Assembly: GCA_032717465.1 (NCBI GenBank)
Contig: CM064664.1
Coordinates: 3,914,634 to 3,978,633 of the forward strand
Direction of reading: 5' to 3'
From: Coenobita brevimanus
Lineage: Eukaryota; Arthropoda; Malacostraca; Decapoda; Coenobitidae
DNA: 64,000 bases
The notes beneath the pieces are model-generated. The model had not been told where the DNA came from. It ran no database searches and was given only the letters and a program-made list of their open reading frames with translations. Numbering within the stretch: the first letter of the stretch is position 1; each line of letters begins with the position of its first letter. The position numbers and the translations under genes are program-made. Below, in pieces: positions 42,120 through 57,732 of the stretch.

Positions 42120-45115
42120 GAAATGTGTAAGATTGGGAATGAATGGGCAAGGAAGATGCTAGGAACGAGTTGCTTTGTTGATGAATGAGGTGAGACAGAG
42201 TGGAATGAGAGACTACAAATGTGTCAGCTTGAGGTGTATGTATGTCAAGTTCATTTTTGAGAAGGTGAAAGTGGTGTTGATTGTAGCGTATGCACCGTGT
42301 GATGATAGGAGAGAGAAAGACAGGTTTAAGGATGATCTGGATGAAGTAGTGGGAGAAATATCCAGGAGCTGTAAAGTGATCGTAATGGGGGATATGAATG
42401 GAATAGTGGGTACTGGTCCTGAGGATGGCATAAGGGGTTGTTTTAGAGTATCATGAGAAAATGATAATGGGAAGCGACTAAAGGATATCTGTCAGGAGAG
42501 GAGGTTGTGCATTTGTGACTTGTATTTCAAACACAAAGCTGCACCTAACTATACACGGTATAATGGAAATGGGGATCATGTTGAAAGAAGCCTGACTAAT
42601 TACGTGCTCGTAGAGAGATCGATGATGGAAATGGTTGCTGATACGAGGGCCGTGAGAGGATGATGTGGAGGTCTGTCAGATCATACGATTGAGGTATGCA
42701 AGATCAAGCTGAGAGGAGTAAGGTGGATCAAGTGAGAGAGGAGCAGTCAGGTAGAAAGACTGAAAGTTGAGAAACTGAGAATCAAAGAAATGACAGATGA
42801 TTTCAGTACCAAAGAAGAGGAGGAGTTAGAATCACTGAACTGGAATGAAATGGATCTGGAGAGCCTGTGGGATGCATATATGGATTGCTTAGTTAGGAAT
42901 GCTAAAGAGGTGTGGTGTGGCAAGAGTATCAACAAAAAGGAACGGTATGGTATTGTGGGATGAGGAGGTTAAGAGAGCAGTGGAGGAAAAGAGGAAGAAG
43001 TGGCTAAAGTGGGTCCAGCATAGGGGTTCAGTTGAAATAAGAACTGAGTATATTTAGAGCAAGAAGCATGTAAAGAGATTAGTGAAGAGGAAAAAGAAGG
43101 AGGTAAATGATGATCTGGGAAGAAGAATGAATGCAAACTACTTTGAATATAGGAAGTTATTCTGGAAAGATGTGCAGAAATGTACAAGTGAAAGTGGAAA
43201 GAAATGTGATGGTGTGAAGGATGCAGGTGGTATATTATTGACCCATGGAGGTGAAGTAAGGACCAGATGGAAAGAATATTTTGAAAGCCTGATGAATGGG
43301 AATAGAGAGAGTAGAGCGGCTGTAAACATGATTGGTTTTGGGGGTGTGCAGAGAAGGAATGCAGTGCCAGCAGACGTGACACTCGCACAGGTGAAGAGCG
43401 CTGTGAAGCGACTGAAAGATGGGAAAGCAGCTGGGGTTGATGAGGTGTATGCAGAGATGCTTAAATGTAGTGGAGATAGTGGAATGAAGTGCTTGTTAAA
43501 GATAATATGTAAGAAGGCATGGATGAGTGAAACTGCCTGCGGAGTGGAAAAAGGCTGTGATTGTACCCCTGTACAAAAAAATAAAGGTGAGCGATATGAG
43601 AGCAAGAATTATCGTGGCATAAGTTTATTGAGTGTGGTAGGGAAGGTATACAGAAGAATTATTATAGAGAAAGTAAGAGAGATATGAGAAGTCCTAGTGA
43701 GTGATGAACAGGGTGGTTTTAGGAGTGGCAGAGGATGTGTGGATCAAGTATTTGCAGTGAGACAGATAGCAGAGAAGGCTTGGGAGAAGGACCATAAGGT
43801 GTTTGTGGCATTCATGGATCTGGAAAAAGTATACGACAGTGTAGACAGAGAGGGACTGTGGAAAGTTTTGCGCATGTATGGTGTAGATGGTAAGCTGCTA
43901 GTTGCCGTCAAGAGTTTTTATGATGGTAGCGAAGCATATGTAAGGGTTAAAGGGCATCCAAGTGAATGGTTCACGATCGGTGTGGGCGTGCGACTAGGTT
44001 GTGTGATGTCCACATGGTTATTCAATATATATTATGGATGGAGTGATGAGAGAATTGAAAACACGAGTAATGGAGAGAGGGATGGCTTTGGTAATGAATG
44101 TTGATAGATGAAATATCTCAAATTTGTTGTATGCTGATGATTCAGTACTCCTTGCAAGTACCGGACAAGGACTTGTTAGCCTAGGGCAGAGTTTTGCTGA
44201 TGTCTGCGAGCGTCGTGCCTTGAGAGTAAATGGAGAAAAGAGAAATGTGATGGTTATTGAGAGAAGGTGACTCCCAGTGTGATGTCACAGTGAATGGAGA
44301 GACACTGGAATTGCTGAGAGTTCAATTACCTGGGTACAGTGATAGAAAAGAGAGGAAAATGAGCAAAAAAAGTTGAAAGTAGAGTGGCACAAGGAATGAA
44401 GGCCTTGATAAGAAACAGAGACTTGAATGTTGCAGCTGGACGAGAGTTATATGAGGGAGTGTTAGTGTCAACTTTAACATTTGTATGTGAGACTATGGTT
44501 TGGCATGAAAATGAAAAGTGAAGAGTAAGAGCAGTAGAGATGGGACTGCTGAGGAATGTATGTGGAGTACAGAGGGTGGATAGGATACGAAATAATGTGA
44601 TTCGTGGAAGGTGTGGAGTGTGGAAGTCGGTGGACACAAGAATCGAGGAGAATGTATTGAGATGGTATGGTCATGTGGAGAGAATGGATAACAATAGAAT
44701 GGTGGAAAAGGTATATCTAAGCGAATTTGAAGCAGGAAGGAGACCAGGCAGGCCAAGGAGAAAGTGGAGAGATATGCTGGATGAGTGTGTGAGGAAGAGA
44801 GGTTTGGAAGTCGGTGAGGCTACTGAACTGACAAGAGATCGAGCTGGCTGCATGAATGTTGTGAGGAAAAGTGCATGATCAGGGATTTCGGCACCCCTTT
44901 TTAACATGGCAGCGTCTAGACTGACTCAATTGGACAGGTTTATGTGAAGCTACAGAACGTGTTGAATGTTTTTGACGTATCCAATAAAGCCAGGATCCGG
45001 TGAATTGAATGATGAGTGAATGGAAGTTTGGCCTATTGGATTGGGCAAATTTGGGCTGTCTGGACTTGGCTACTCCTCACCCTGCCCTTGGGTGGGAAAG
45101 GAGGTCCGGATGGTG

Positions 45116-45133
<18 letters not shown>
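42120..45133 (+). pseudogene. LINE-1 (local name): endonuclease-RT retrotransposon
   Basis: Non-LTR retrotransposon in pieces. Endonuclease: VVLIVAYAPCDDRREKDRF and VIVMGDMNGIVGTGPE (42270-42420), with SDHTIE later near 42675. RT: DGKAAGVDEVYAEMLK, NYRGISLLSVVGKVY, EQGGFRSGRGCVDQVFAVRQ, FVAFMDLEKVYDSVDREGLW with the first Asp at 43810-43860, and an intact YADD at 44130-44141. The C-terminal region (44380-44875) ends with RWYGHVERMDNNRMVEKVY and GRRPGRPRRKWRDML. At least six stops or frame changes. The 3' UTR ends in a GAT-repeat tail (45116-45133). It belongs with LINE-2 in one group, which looks RTE-like, though the clade is not certain. Confidence 0.85.
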
Positions 45134-45249
<116 letters not shown>

Positions 45250-48200
45250 TAAAAAGAGACAGGCCAGAAAAAGGGATGGGGGATTGAGTTATCCCCGTAC
45301 CCTGAAGATTGGGTCTATGAATGTGAGTGGATGTAGTACGATTGAGGCTAAAAGGGAGAAGATTGGGAGAATGTTTGTGAGAAGAAAGTTGGATGTGTTA
45401 GCTCTGAGTGAAACGAAGACAAAAGGGAAGGGTGAGTCTATTTTTGGAAGTGTGAATGGAAGATTGTCAGGTGTTGATAGAGGGAGGGCAAGAGAAGGTG
45501 TGGCCTTGTTAGTGAGTCCGGAAGTACAGCAGTGTGTGATTGAATGGAAGGAGGTGTCATCGAGACTGATGCGGGTGAAAGCGAAATTTGAACGTGAGTT
45601 GTGGGTGTTTGTGAGTGCATATGGGCCTAGTAGTGAAAGGAATGAGAAAGAGAGGAAGAGTTTCTGGAATGATGTTGATGAGTGTCTGCAGAGTTTTGGA
45701 GCGAATGTGAATGTGGTAATGATGGGAGATGTGAATGCTAGAGTGGGAAATGTACCAGTTGAAGGTGTAATTGGTATGCATGGTGTGCCTGGAAGAAATG
45801 AAAATGGGGAACGAATGGTAGGGATGTGTGTTGAGCGAGAGATGGTGATTGGAAGTACACTGTTTGAGAAGAAAGATATTTATAAGTATACATGGGCGAG
45901 ACAGGAGGGTGGAATGGTTGTTGATAAAGCATTGATGGACTATGTGGCTGTGTCTAGGAATGTAATAGGAAGATTGCTGGATGTGAGAGTTCTGAGAGGT
46001 GAGGGTGGAGGTATGTCTGACCAGTACCTGGTGGAGGGAAAGTTAAGAGTAGGTAAGAGATGAGTGAGAGGTAGGAGGGTTAGGTGTGGCAGGGAGGTGT
46101 TGAAAGTGAGTGATTTGGACAAAAGAGAGAAAATGATAGAGCATCAGGAAAAATTAAAAGATGAGTGGAACGCAGTGAAAGATCAGGAAAATGGCAGTGT
46201 GGAGGAGGAATGGCAGTTGTTTAAGAGAGCTGTGGTGGGGCATGCAAATAAGGTGTGTGGAGTGCGACGTGTGGGTGGTGGTGTAAGAAAAGGAAGTGAA
46301 TAGTGGTGCGAGCAAGTAAGTACGGTTGTTGCTCAGAAGAGACGTGCATATGAAGTGTGGCTGCAGAGGAAGATTGAGGTGTCATATGAGAGGAATAAGG
46401 AAAAGAGGAATAGGGCGAGAAGGACTGTGCTTGATGCTAAAGTGGCAGCAGATGATAAGTGGGGTAAGTGGCTGACTGAGAATTTTCTACAGAATAAGAG
46501 AATGTTCTGGAAGGAGGTTAAAAGGGTGCGAAAGGGAGAGTCTGGGAAGGAAGAGCGAGTAAAAGCAGAGGATGGAAGGATATTAATTGAGATGAATGCA
46601 GTAAGGAAGAGATGGGTGGAGTATTTTGAAAGATTGTTAAATGCAGAGGAGGAAAGGGTGGCTGAGATTGTGGCGGATGGACGGGTGCAAGGAATAAATG
46701 TGTTGGGAGACTTGAATGATTCTTTGATCATGAAGGGGGAAGTGGAGAAGGCAGTAAAAGAGATGAAAACAGGGAAAGCTGCAGGTATGGATGGGTGTGC
46801 TGTAGAATGCCTGAATGGTGGTGAAGTGACTATTGCTGACTGGTTAGTAAGATTGTTGAATGTCTGCTTTGCGAAAAGTATGGTGCCACTTGACTGGGCA
46901 AGTGCTTGTGTGGTCCCGTTGTATAAAGGCAAGGGTGATAAGTATGAAAGTACTAGCCTTAGGGGTATAAGTTTTTTGAGTGTTGTGGGTAAGGTGTATA
47001 GAAGAGTGTTAATTATGAGAGTTAGAGAGGTTACAGAGGGAGTGATTGGTAATGAGCAGTGTGGCTTTAGGAGTGGGAGGGGATGCATGGATCAGGTGTT
47101 CGCTGTGAGACAAGTGTGTGAAAAGTATTTAGCGAAAGGCAAGGATGTGTTTTGGGCATTCATGGATTTAGAGAAAGTGAATGAGAGAACTGATAGGGAG
47201 TCTTGTGGACTGTTTTAAGATTGTATGGAATTGATGGTTGGTTACTAAAATGGGTGAAAAGTTTTTATGTAAAAAGTACAGCGTGTGTAAGAGTGGGAAA
47301 TGCTGTGTGTGATTGGTTTCCCGTGAGAGTGGGGCTGCGGCAGGGATGTGTGATGTCGCCTTGATTGTTTAATATTTATATGGATGGTGTTGTAAGGGAG
47401 GTGAATGCAAGAGTTTTAGGTGGAGGTCTGAGTCTGGTGAATGTTGATGGTGGAGAGTGGAATCTGTAGAAGCTCCTGTTTGCAGATGAGACTGCACTGG
47501 TGGCTGATTCAGAGGAGAGATTGAGACACTTGGTAGAGGAGTTTGGAAGGGTGTGTGAAAGGAGGAAATTGAAAGTAAATGGGAATAAGAGTAAAGTGAT
47601 GAGGTGTACGAGGTTGGTAGATGGTAGGAGGATGAATATAGTTTTGAATGGTGAGTTGCTTGAGGAGGTAGAGTGTTTTAAATATTTAGGGTCACATGTT
47701 GCTGTGGATGGAAGAATAGATGCAGAAGTGAAGTTTAGAATGGATGAAGTAGGTAAGGTGCTACGAGGAATAAAAAAAGTGTTTAGATGTCGTTCGCTTA
47801 GAATGGATGTAAAGAGAAGGCTGTATGAGGGTGTTGTGGTACCGACTGCGTTATATGGGGCTGAAACATGGAATATGGGTGTAGCAGAGAGGAAAAGTTT
47901 GAAAGTAATGGAGATGAGGTGTCTGAGGAGTATGTGTGGAGTGACACGTATGGATCGAGTGTGAAATGATGAAGTGCGAAGGAGAACTGGAGTATTCGGG
48001 AGATGGGTGGTAGAGTTGAGCAGAGGGTGTTGCGATGGTTTGGGCATATGGGGAGAATGGATAATGAGCGATTGGTGAAAAAGATAACTAGATCTGATGT
48101 GAGAGGTGCAAGGCTGAGAGGGAGATCACGAAAAGGATGGATAGACAGTGTGAAGAGAGCACTGGTTGCAAGAGGGATGTCTGTTGAGCAAGGAATAGTG

Positions 48201-48578
48201 GCTGTGCCTGACAGAAATAAATGGAGAGATATTGTGAATGAATAAATGATGAAGCAGCCCTGAGGGGATATTCTCCCGCATTTGGTCTGATTAGTTAGTC
48301 AGATCAGGTGTGGGTAAGGGGATGGGTCTATTATGATGTGGCAGGGGTAAACTAGCTCTGCTGTCGGGCCCTGCTGCGGATGTCACTGATTGCACTGTGC
48401 TGTTGACCCTAGTGCGGTGGGGTGCGGTGAGGATCTGTCCCTTCTCCCCTTTGGGGTTAAGATGCAAATGAATGTGTTTGAATGGATGAGTAAATGGGGA
48501 GTGTCTCGTTCTGTCTCGGCTACCTCCCTTTCCTTAGGGGAAGCAGCCGAGGTATAAATATATATATACATATATATT
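45250..48578 (+). pseudogene. LINE-2 (local name): endonuclease-RT retrotransposon
   Basis: Better preserved than LINE-1. Endonuclease, 45250-46063: LKIGSMNVSGCSTIEAKR, LDVLALSETKTKG, VFVSAYGPSSERNEKERKSF, VVMMGDVNARVG, and MSDQYLVEGKLRV where SDH is usual. The RT frame 46355-47218 shows TGKAAGMDGCAVECL, LRGISFLSVVGKVYRRVL, NEQCGFRSGRGCMDQVFAVRQ and FWAFMDLEKV. Frames shift near 47215 and again near 47470, where the catalytic box reads FADE instead of YADD. The C-terminal part, 47500-48245, has FKYLGSHVAVDGRID and RWFGHMGRMDNERLVKK. The 3' UTR runs to CTCCCTTTCCTTAGGGGAAG near 48540, then AT repeats. Inactive. Confidence 0.88.
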
Positions 48579-48597
48579 GCAAGAAAATCATGGCGCT

Positions 48598-51570
48598 CAA
48601 CACGTGGCCTCGCAGTCCCCAGGAGGGGGAACCATAAATGCCCCCGCTTTCCGCCCTCTCCCGGTGACAACCCGAGCTGCCTGGAACCACTGTCCGACTC
48701 TCTTCTTCATTTCTGCAACACCACCTCTCCTTCTCTGAACCTCACCTTCATTTCTAACTGAGACTCAGCTGTCTGAGGCAACTGACAGCAAACCCTTTTC
48801 TGTATCCTCCTACTTTCTCTATACTCATTTCAAAGCCAAAGGTGGCTGTTGTGTGTATATACGCAACGACTTATCTTGCTCTTGTGTTCCTGAACTCGAT
48901 TCTTCTGAATTCTCTACACTCTGGCTTCAGCTTTCCTGTCATTTTCTGACTAAATATATCTGCGCTGTTTACTTATCTCCTAATTCTACTGACTATCAAA
49001 AATTCTTTGACTATCTTACTTCTTTGATGGAACACATTCTATCCATTTCTCATTTCTGTGAAATCTCCATCCATGGAGATTTCAATGTTCTCCACTACCT
49101 TTGGCTCTGCTCTCCTTTCACTAATCCACCTGGTGAACAAGCCTACACCTTTTCTATACTTAATGACCTAGAGCACCTTGTACAGCATCATACCCGTATC
49201 CCTGACCGCCTTGGAGAGAGCTCCAACATACTTGACCTCTTCCGTTCAACCAATCCTTCTCCTTACGTTGTTAATCTTTTCTCTCTGTTGGGCTCCTCCG
49301 ATCACAACCTTATCACCTTAACCTGTCCTATCGCTCTGGTACAGCCTGTGGACCCTCCAAAGATATATCGTCTGTGGCACTTTGGAGCTGTGGATTGGGA
49401 GGCCCTCAGGCAGTACTTCTTTGATTTTCCCTGGAATGATTATTGCTTCCATGGCCGGGAGCCATCTCAGTGTGTCTCGCGCATTACGGAGGATATTCTC
49501 TCAGGCATGAAAGCATACATTCCTTTATCATTATCCTTAGACTAATGGAAGAAAGCCTTGGTTTAATCACGCTTGTTCTAATGCTGTCCACAACAAGGAG
49601 AGGGCCTATAAAAGGTACCGGAGGCAACCTACCCTTGAATTACATCTTTTATACGTTTCTGCCCGGAATCGTGCTAACTCTGTTCTTCGCTCTGCTAAAA
49701 ATAGTTTCATCCGTACTAAATGCCCTCAACTCTCCAACTCGAATTCTTCCTGCTCCTTCTAGTACCTTGCCAAAAACCTTTCTTACAACTTTACCTCATC
49801 ACCCTCCCCTCCCCTTTTCTACTCTGATGGCTGTGTAGCTATTTCTTCTACTGATAAAACAGATCTCTTCGCTCAGACTTGCTCCTCCAATTCCACCTTA
49901 GACGATTCCGGTGCTGTTTCTCCATCATTTCCCCCTAAGACTTCCTCATGGCTGGCAGTAAAATTTCTTCAGCTGATGTATTTTCTGCCATGACAGGCCT
50001 CAGTACTAATAATGTATATGGGCCTGATGGAGTCCCTCCTGTTGTTCTCAAGAACCGTTCTTCTGTGCTTACACCCTGCCTGGGCAAACTCTTTCACCTT
50101 TGTCTATCAACTTGTACCTTTCCTTCTTGCTGGAAGTTTGCTCTCATTCAGCCAGTCCCAAAGAAGGGTGACCATTCCCAGCCCACTAACTATCGTCCAA
50201 TTGCTTTAACATCCTTTATCACAAAAGATTTCAAATAAATTCTTAACAGAAAAAACTTAAAGCATACTTCCTATCACAACCTTCTTTCTGATCATCAGTA
50301 TGAGTTCCGTGAGGGATGCTCCACTGGCGATCTTCTCGCCTACCTTTCAGACTCCTGGTCATCCTCCTTTCGGGACTTTGGTGAAAGCTTTGCCTTTGCA
50401 CTTCACATCTCCAAGGCATAAATCTTTTATTTCCAAACTGCCCTCTTACGGTTTCAATCCTTCTATTTGTGCCTTCATCTCTAGCTTGCTTTCTGGTCAT
50501 TCTATAGCCGCTGTTGTAGACGGCCATCGTTCTTCTCCTATATCTATCAACAATGGTGTTTCTCAGGGCTCTGTCCTATCACCAACCCTTCTCCTTTTAT
50601 TAATCAATGACCTCCTATGCTGTACATCTAATCCTATACACTCATACACTGATGACTCCACCCTTCATCTTTCCATTCGGTTCCCTCAACTTCCATCTCA
50701 GCAGTTACTTCAACAAACATGGGATGAGGCCATGGTAATCCTAATGTCTGACTTGGGTCGTATCTCAGACTGGGGTAAAAATAATCTGGTTGTTTTTAAT
50801 GCATCAAAGACTTAATTTTTACACCTGTCAACCCAACAACATCTTCCACAGGTATACCCATTAATGTTTAATAATATTCAGTTTAATCCTGCATTATCCT
50901 TGAACATGCCTGGGGTTTCATTTACTCGGGACTTACCTTGGAAAGATCATATTATGTCTCTTATAAAATCTGCTTCCAAGAGATTATGTGTGCTAAGCAG
51001 ACTCTGTACCTTCTTTACCCGTGCACAATTGCTGACTCTATACAGGGACTTTATCCGTCCCTGTGTGGAGTACAACGCTCATGTGTGGGGAGGCTCTCCA
51101 CATACAGCTCTTCTCAATAGGATGGAATCACAGGCTTTTCATCTCATTAAGTCTCCTCTTACTGACTCCCTTCAACATCTGTCTCTTCATTGCACTGTTG
51201 CATCTTTAGCCCTTATCTATCGCTACTTCAATGGTCACTGCTCCCCTGAACTGTCTGCATGTATTCCTCCACCTCTACGACGGGTGTGTAGCACCCGTCT
51301 AGCAGTAAACTCTAATCCCTTTTCTATCCAACTCTCTAATGCAAGAGTTAACCGTTACTCTCAGTCCTTCATTTATGCAATAGGTCAACTCTGGACCTGT
51401 CTCCCTCTGTCTGTGTTTCCTTTTTCCTATGATCTCCTGTCTTTCAAACACAGTGTGTCCATGCATCTCAAAATGATCGGATCTTGAATTTGCTTCTTCT
51501 TGTATTTTGTTTTTCTCTTGGAAGGAACAATAATTGAGTGCTCGCGGCCTTTGGTTGCCTTTTCTTCGCA
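48598..51570 (+). pseudogene. LINE-3 copy a: jockey/CR1-like retrotransposon
   Basis: Same family as the two minus-strand copies. Endonuclease frame 48853-49545: CAVYLSPNSTDYQKFFDYL, ISIHGDFNVLHY, LGSSDHNLITLTC. A frame change follows, and 49560-49935 is the linker (WFNHACSNAV in another frame). RT: 49948-50238 (NVYGPDGVPPVVLKN; KKGDHSQPTNYRPIALTS), 50300-50815 (INNGVSQGSVLSPTLLL; SYTDDSTLH, where YADD has become YTDD), and 50864-51487 (DLPWKDHIMSLIKSASKRL; YRDFIRPCVEYNAHVWGGSP). The 3' end is CCTTTGGTTGCCTTTTCTTCG followed by AT repeats. It has nearly full 5' length relative to copy c. Several frame changes inactivate it. Confidence 0.85.
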
Positions 51571-51571
51571 T

Positions 51572-51572
51572 A

Positions 51573-51604
<32 letters not shown>

Positions 51605-51611
51605 TTATTTA
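51572..51611. repeat. AT/TTTA microsatellite between tail-to-tail LINEs
   Basis: AT repeats followed by ATTTATTT separate the 3' ends of LINE-3 copies a and b, which face each other. Confidence 0.9.
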
Positions 51612-53662
51612 TTTATCCGAGGAAGAAGGAATCAAAGGCTGAGCCCGCATTAACGTTCCTTCCAAGAAAGAAACAAAAACAATACAAAAGAGAGCCAAAG
51701 TCAAGATCCATTCATTTCGAGATGCCTAGACACACTGTGTTTGAAAGACTGGAGATCATGGGAAGTAGGAAATACAGACAGAGGGACACAGTTCCAGAGT
51801 TGACCTATTGCATAATTGAAGGACTTAGAGTAAAGGTTAACTCTTGCATTAGAGAGTTGGACAGCAAAGGGATGAGAGTTTCTTGCTAGACGGTTGCTAT
51901 GTGTCCGTCGTAGAGGTGGAGGGATGCAAGCAGACAGTTCAGAGGAGCAGTGACCATTGAAGTAGCGATAGAAAAGAGATAAAGATGCAACAGTGCGACG
52001 ATGAGACAGTGTTTGAAGGGGGCCAGTAAGAGGAGGAGAATTAACCCGCCCCATCCCGACCACTTTTCCACCGCTGACTCCCCCCAATCCCGACCATTTT
52101 TGGATTTTTTTTTTTTTTTTTGCTCAAACCTCTGCTTTTGGTGAGAAACATCGAAAATTCATAGAGAACTCGCTCACCTGAGGTTTAAAATACTCGATAC
52201 AGGTAGGAGTACCTCCTTAACTTACTGGGTTTTCTAACAGCCTGGCACCAAAGAAAATGAGTTCTATGGGAGGATAACTATTTCACACAACTCATAAACG
52301 GTATTTATTTATTTGCTTGGTACGAATTTATATGTAGTACGAGAGTATATTGGTTTTCAAGCAGTAATATACCGGGTAGGCATTATAAGCATTGTTTCAC
52401 TCACCAACTCATCACCATACCTGACCTTTTTTTGCCACATTACCTGATCATCATTTCTGACTCTTTCTTCATCTAATGATATGTAAAGTTTGTCCTCCAC
52501 GTTGTCATTGATTGGGGTATCACTCTGGCTCTGAATTTCGTACAGTGGCATGACATGGCTTTACTGGCCAGGTCACTGATAACAGGTGAATTGCTGAGAC
52601 AATGGCATGCCGGGGGGGTAGGAGGTCATGCTGAGTAAGGCATTGTCTCTGCCTGGCATCTTGTAGAGGAAGGTGTCACGTGTATACGTATAAAAAATCA
52701 CTGGAAAAAATTGAAAATTGTGCAAATGAGGGATCTTGCAATTGATTCGCATTTATGTACGTCGAAGGGATTGGCAGTGGCAAAACATGTGGGCATTAAA
52801 GAACGTCGACGGGACGCCTCGGGTTAATGAGACTAAAAGCCTTTGACTCCACCCTATTGAGAAGAGCTGTATGTGGAGAGCCTCCCCACACATGATAATT
52901 GTACTCTAAACAGTGGCGAATGAAACCCGTGTACAAAGTCAACAACTGTGCAGGAGTAAAGAAGGCATGGAGTCGGCTTAGCACACCCAAAGTCTTGGAA
53001 GGAGGTTTTACAAGAGATGCAGTATGATCTTTCCAAAATAAGTCCCGTGTGAATGAAACCCCAAGCATGTTCAAGGATGATGCAGGAATGACCTGGATAT
53101 TATTAAACATTGGTGGGTACTCCTGTGAAGGTTTTGACTGATTGATGAGTGTAAAAACTGAGTCTTTGATGCATTAAAAAACAACAAGTTTATTTTTATC
53201 CCAGTCAGAGATACAAGCCAAGTCAGACATTAGGTGTGCCATAGCCTCATCCCTTGTTTGTTGAAGAAACTGCTGAGATAGACATTGCAGGAACCGAATT
53301 GAAAGATGATGGGTGGAATCATCAGCGTACGGGTGGATAGGGTTAGATGTACGGCTTAGAAGATCATTGATGAATATAAGGAAGGGAGTTGGTGATAGGA
53401 CAGATCCCTGAGGAACACCACTGTTGACAGATCTAGGAGAAGAACGATGGCCGTCTACAACAGCAGCTATAGAACGACCGGAAAGGAAGCTATAGATGAA
53501 GGCACAGATAAATGGATAGAAACCATAAGAGGGCTGTTTGGAAAATGAAGATTTATGCCAGACTCGATTGAAAGCCTTTCAGATGTCAAGTGCAATGGCA
53601 AAGCTTTCGCCAAAGTCCCGAAAGGAGGATGGCCAGGAATCTGAATGATAGGTGAGAAGACT
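51612..53662 (-). pseudogene. LINE-3 copy b, 5'-truncated, split by MITE
   Basis: Complement of the last third of LINE-3. 51701-52040 and 52828-53110 carry the C-terminal region (YRYFNGHCSSELSACIPPPLRR; LGVSFTRDLFWKDHTASL; CLEYNYHVWGGSP). 53110-53662 carries the RT catalytic part with frame breaks. MITE copy E splits it at TTAA. Homology with copy a ends near 53662, so the copy is 5'-truncated, as is usual after incomplete reverse transcription. Confidence 0.85.
52041..52827 (-). mobile_element. piggyBac-derived MITE, copy E
   Basis: TTAA at 52041-52044 and 52824-52827 with the family ends CCCGCCCCATCCCGACCACT and, inward from the right, CCCGAGGCGTCCCGTCGACG. On its minus strand it has the 64-codon frame 52551-52357 beginning MPLYEIQSQSDTPINDNVEDK, equivalent to the N-terminal codons kept in copies B and C. 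Copy c of the host LINE shows the uninterrupted sequence GAGTTAATGAGACTAAAAGCC. Confidence 0.9.
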
Positions 53663-53689
53663 AGAGAAACAGCAGGAGTTTACATGATA

Positions 53690-55332
<1,643 letters not shown>

Positions 55333-57732
55333 GAGGAAAAAGGAACCAAAGGCTAGGAGACCGTAAAAGAGTTCCTTCCAAGAAAAAGAAAAAAATACAA
55401 AAGAAAGCCAAATTCAAGATCCGTTCAATTCGAGATGCCTGGACACACTGCGTTTGAAGGACTGAATACAGAGAGAGGGAGACAGTTCCAGAGTTGACCT
55501 GTTGCATAAATGAAAGACTGGGAGTCATGGTTACCTCTTGCATTAGAGAACTGGACAGAAAAGGAATGTGAGTTTGTTGTTAGACGGGTGCTATTCACCC
55601 GTCGTCGAGGTGGAGGGATGTAATCAAAGAGTTCAGAGGATTGGTGACCATGCTAGAGCAGTGACCATGGAATTAGCGATAGAAAGGAGTTAAAGAGGCA
55701 ACAGTACGGAGAAGAGACATAGGTAGAAGGCAGCCAGTAAGAGGAGGAGAGTTAATGAGACTAAAAGCCTTTGACTCCATCCTATCGAGAAGAGTTGTAT
55801 GTGAGGAGCCTCCCCACACATGAGAGTTGTACTCTACACACGGGCAAATAAAACCCTTGTATAAAGTCAACAACTGTGCAGGGATAAAGAAGTCACAGAG
55901 TCGGCTTAGCACACCTAATCTCTTGGAAGCAGATTTTACAAGAGATGTAATATGATCTTTCCAAGATAAATTCCGAGTGAATGAACCCCCAAGCATGTTC
56001 AAGGATGATGCAGGCTTGAGCTGGATATTATTAAACATTAGTAGGTACTGCTCCAGAAGAGTTTGTAGGGTTGATAGGTGTAAAAACTGAGTCTTTGATG
56101 CATTAAAAACAAGATTATTTTTACCCCAGTCAAAGATACGAGCCAAGTCAGACATTAGGTGTGCAATAGCCTCATCCCTTGTTTGTTGAAGTAACTGCTG
56201 GAATGGACGTTGCGGGAACCGAATGGAAAGGTGAAGGGTGGATTCATCAGCATACGAGTGGAGAGGGTTAAATGAACAGATTAGATCACTGATGAATAAA
56301 ATGAAGAGAGTTGGTGATAGGACAGCCACTGTTGTTAGATCTAGGAGAAGAACGATGGCCATCTACAACACCAGCCATAGATCGACCACAAAGGAAGCTG
56401 TAGATGAAGGCACAGGTAGGACAGAAACAGTAAGAGGGCAGTTTGGAAATTAAAAGAGTTATGCCAGACTCGATTGAAAGCCTCGGATATGTCAAGTGCA
56501 ATGGCAAAAGCTTTCGCCAAAGTCCAGAAAAGAGGATGACCAAGAGTCTGAATGATAGGTGAGAAGATTACCAGTGGAGCATCCCTGATGGAACCCATAC
56601 TAATGATTAAAAAGAAGGTTGTGATAGGAAAGATGCTTTAACAATTTCTGTTAAGAATCGACTCGAAAACTTTTGAGAAACAGGTTGTTAAAGCATGTGG
56701 ACGATAGTTAGAGGGTTGGGAACGGTCACCATTATGACAGCAAACTTCCAGCAAGATGGAAAGGTACAAGTTGAAAGACAAAGGTGAAAGAGTTTACCTA
56801 GGCAGGGTGTAAACACAGAAGCACAGCTGTTGAGGACAATAGGAGGGACTCCATCAGGCCCATATGCTTTGTTAGTATTAAGGCCAGTTATGAAAGAAAA
56901 TACATCAGCTGAAGAAATTTTAATGTCAACCATGAGGAAGTCAGAGGGGGAAAGTGATGGATGAACAGCACCAGAATCGTCTAAGGTGGAATTAAAGGAG
57001 AAAGTCTGAGCGAAGAGATCTGCTTTATCAGTAGAAGAAATAGCTACAGAGTCATCAGAGTAGAAAACAGAAGGGAAGGATGATGAGGTAAAGTTGTTAG
57101 AAAGTTTTTTTGCAAAGTGCCAGAAGGAGCAGGAAGAATTCGAGATGGAGAGTTAAGAGCATTTAGTATGGATGAAATTATTTTTAGTAGGGCGAAGATT
57201 CCGGGCAGAAACATAAAAAAAAGATGTGATTCAGGATGGTCTGGCTCTGGTACCATTAATAGGCCCTCTTCTGTTTGCAGACAGCATTAGAACAAGCCTG
57301 ATTAAACCAAGGCTTTCTTGCATTAGTCAAAGGATATAAGAAAGGAATGTATGCTTCCAAGCCCGAGAAAATAACCTCCATAATGCGCAAGGCACACTCA
57401 GATGGCTCTTGGCCATGGAAGCAATAATCATTCCAGGGTAAATCAAAGAAGCACTGCCTGAGGGCCTCCCAATCCACAGCTCCAAAGTGCCACAGTTGAC
57501 ATTTCTTTGTAGGGTCCACAGGCCGTACCACAGTGATAGGACGGGTTAAGGTAATAAGTTGTGATCGGAGGAGCCCAACAGAAAGAAATGATTAACAGTG
57601 TAAGCAGAAGGATTAGCTGTAAGGAAGAGGTCAAGTATGTTGGAGCTCTCTCCAAGGCTGTACAAGCTGCTCTAGGTCATGAAGGATAGTAAAGATGTAG
57701 GCTTGTTCACCAGGTGGATCATTGAAAGGAGA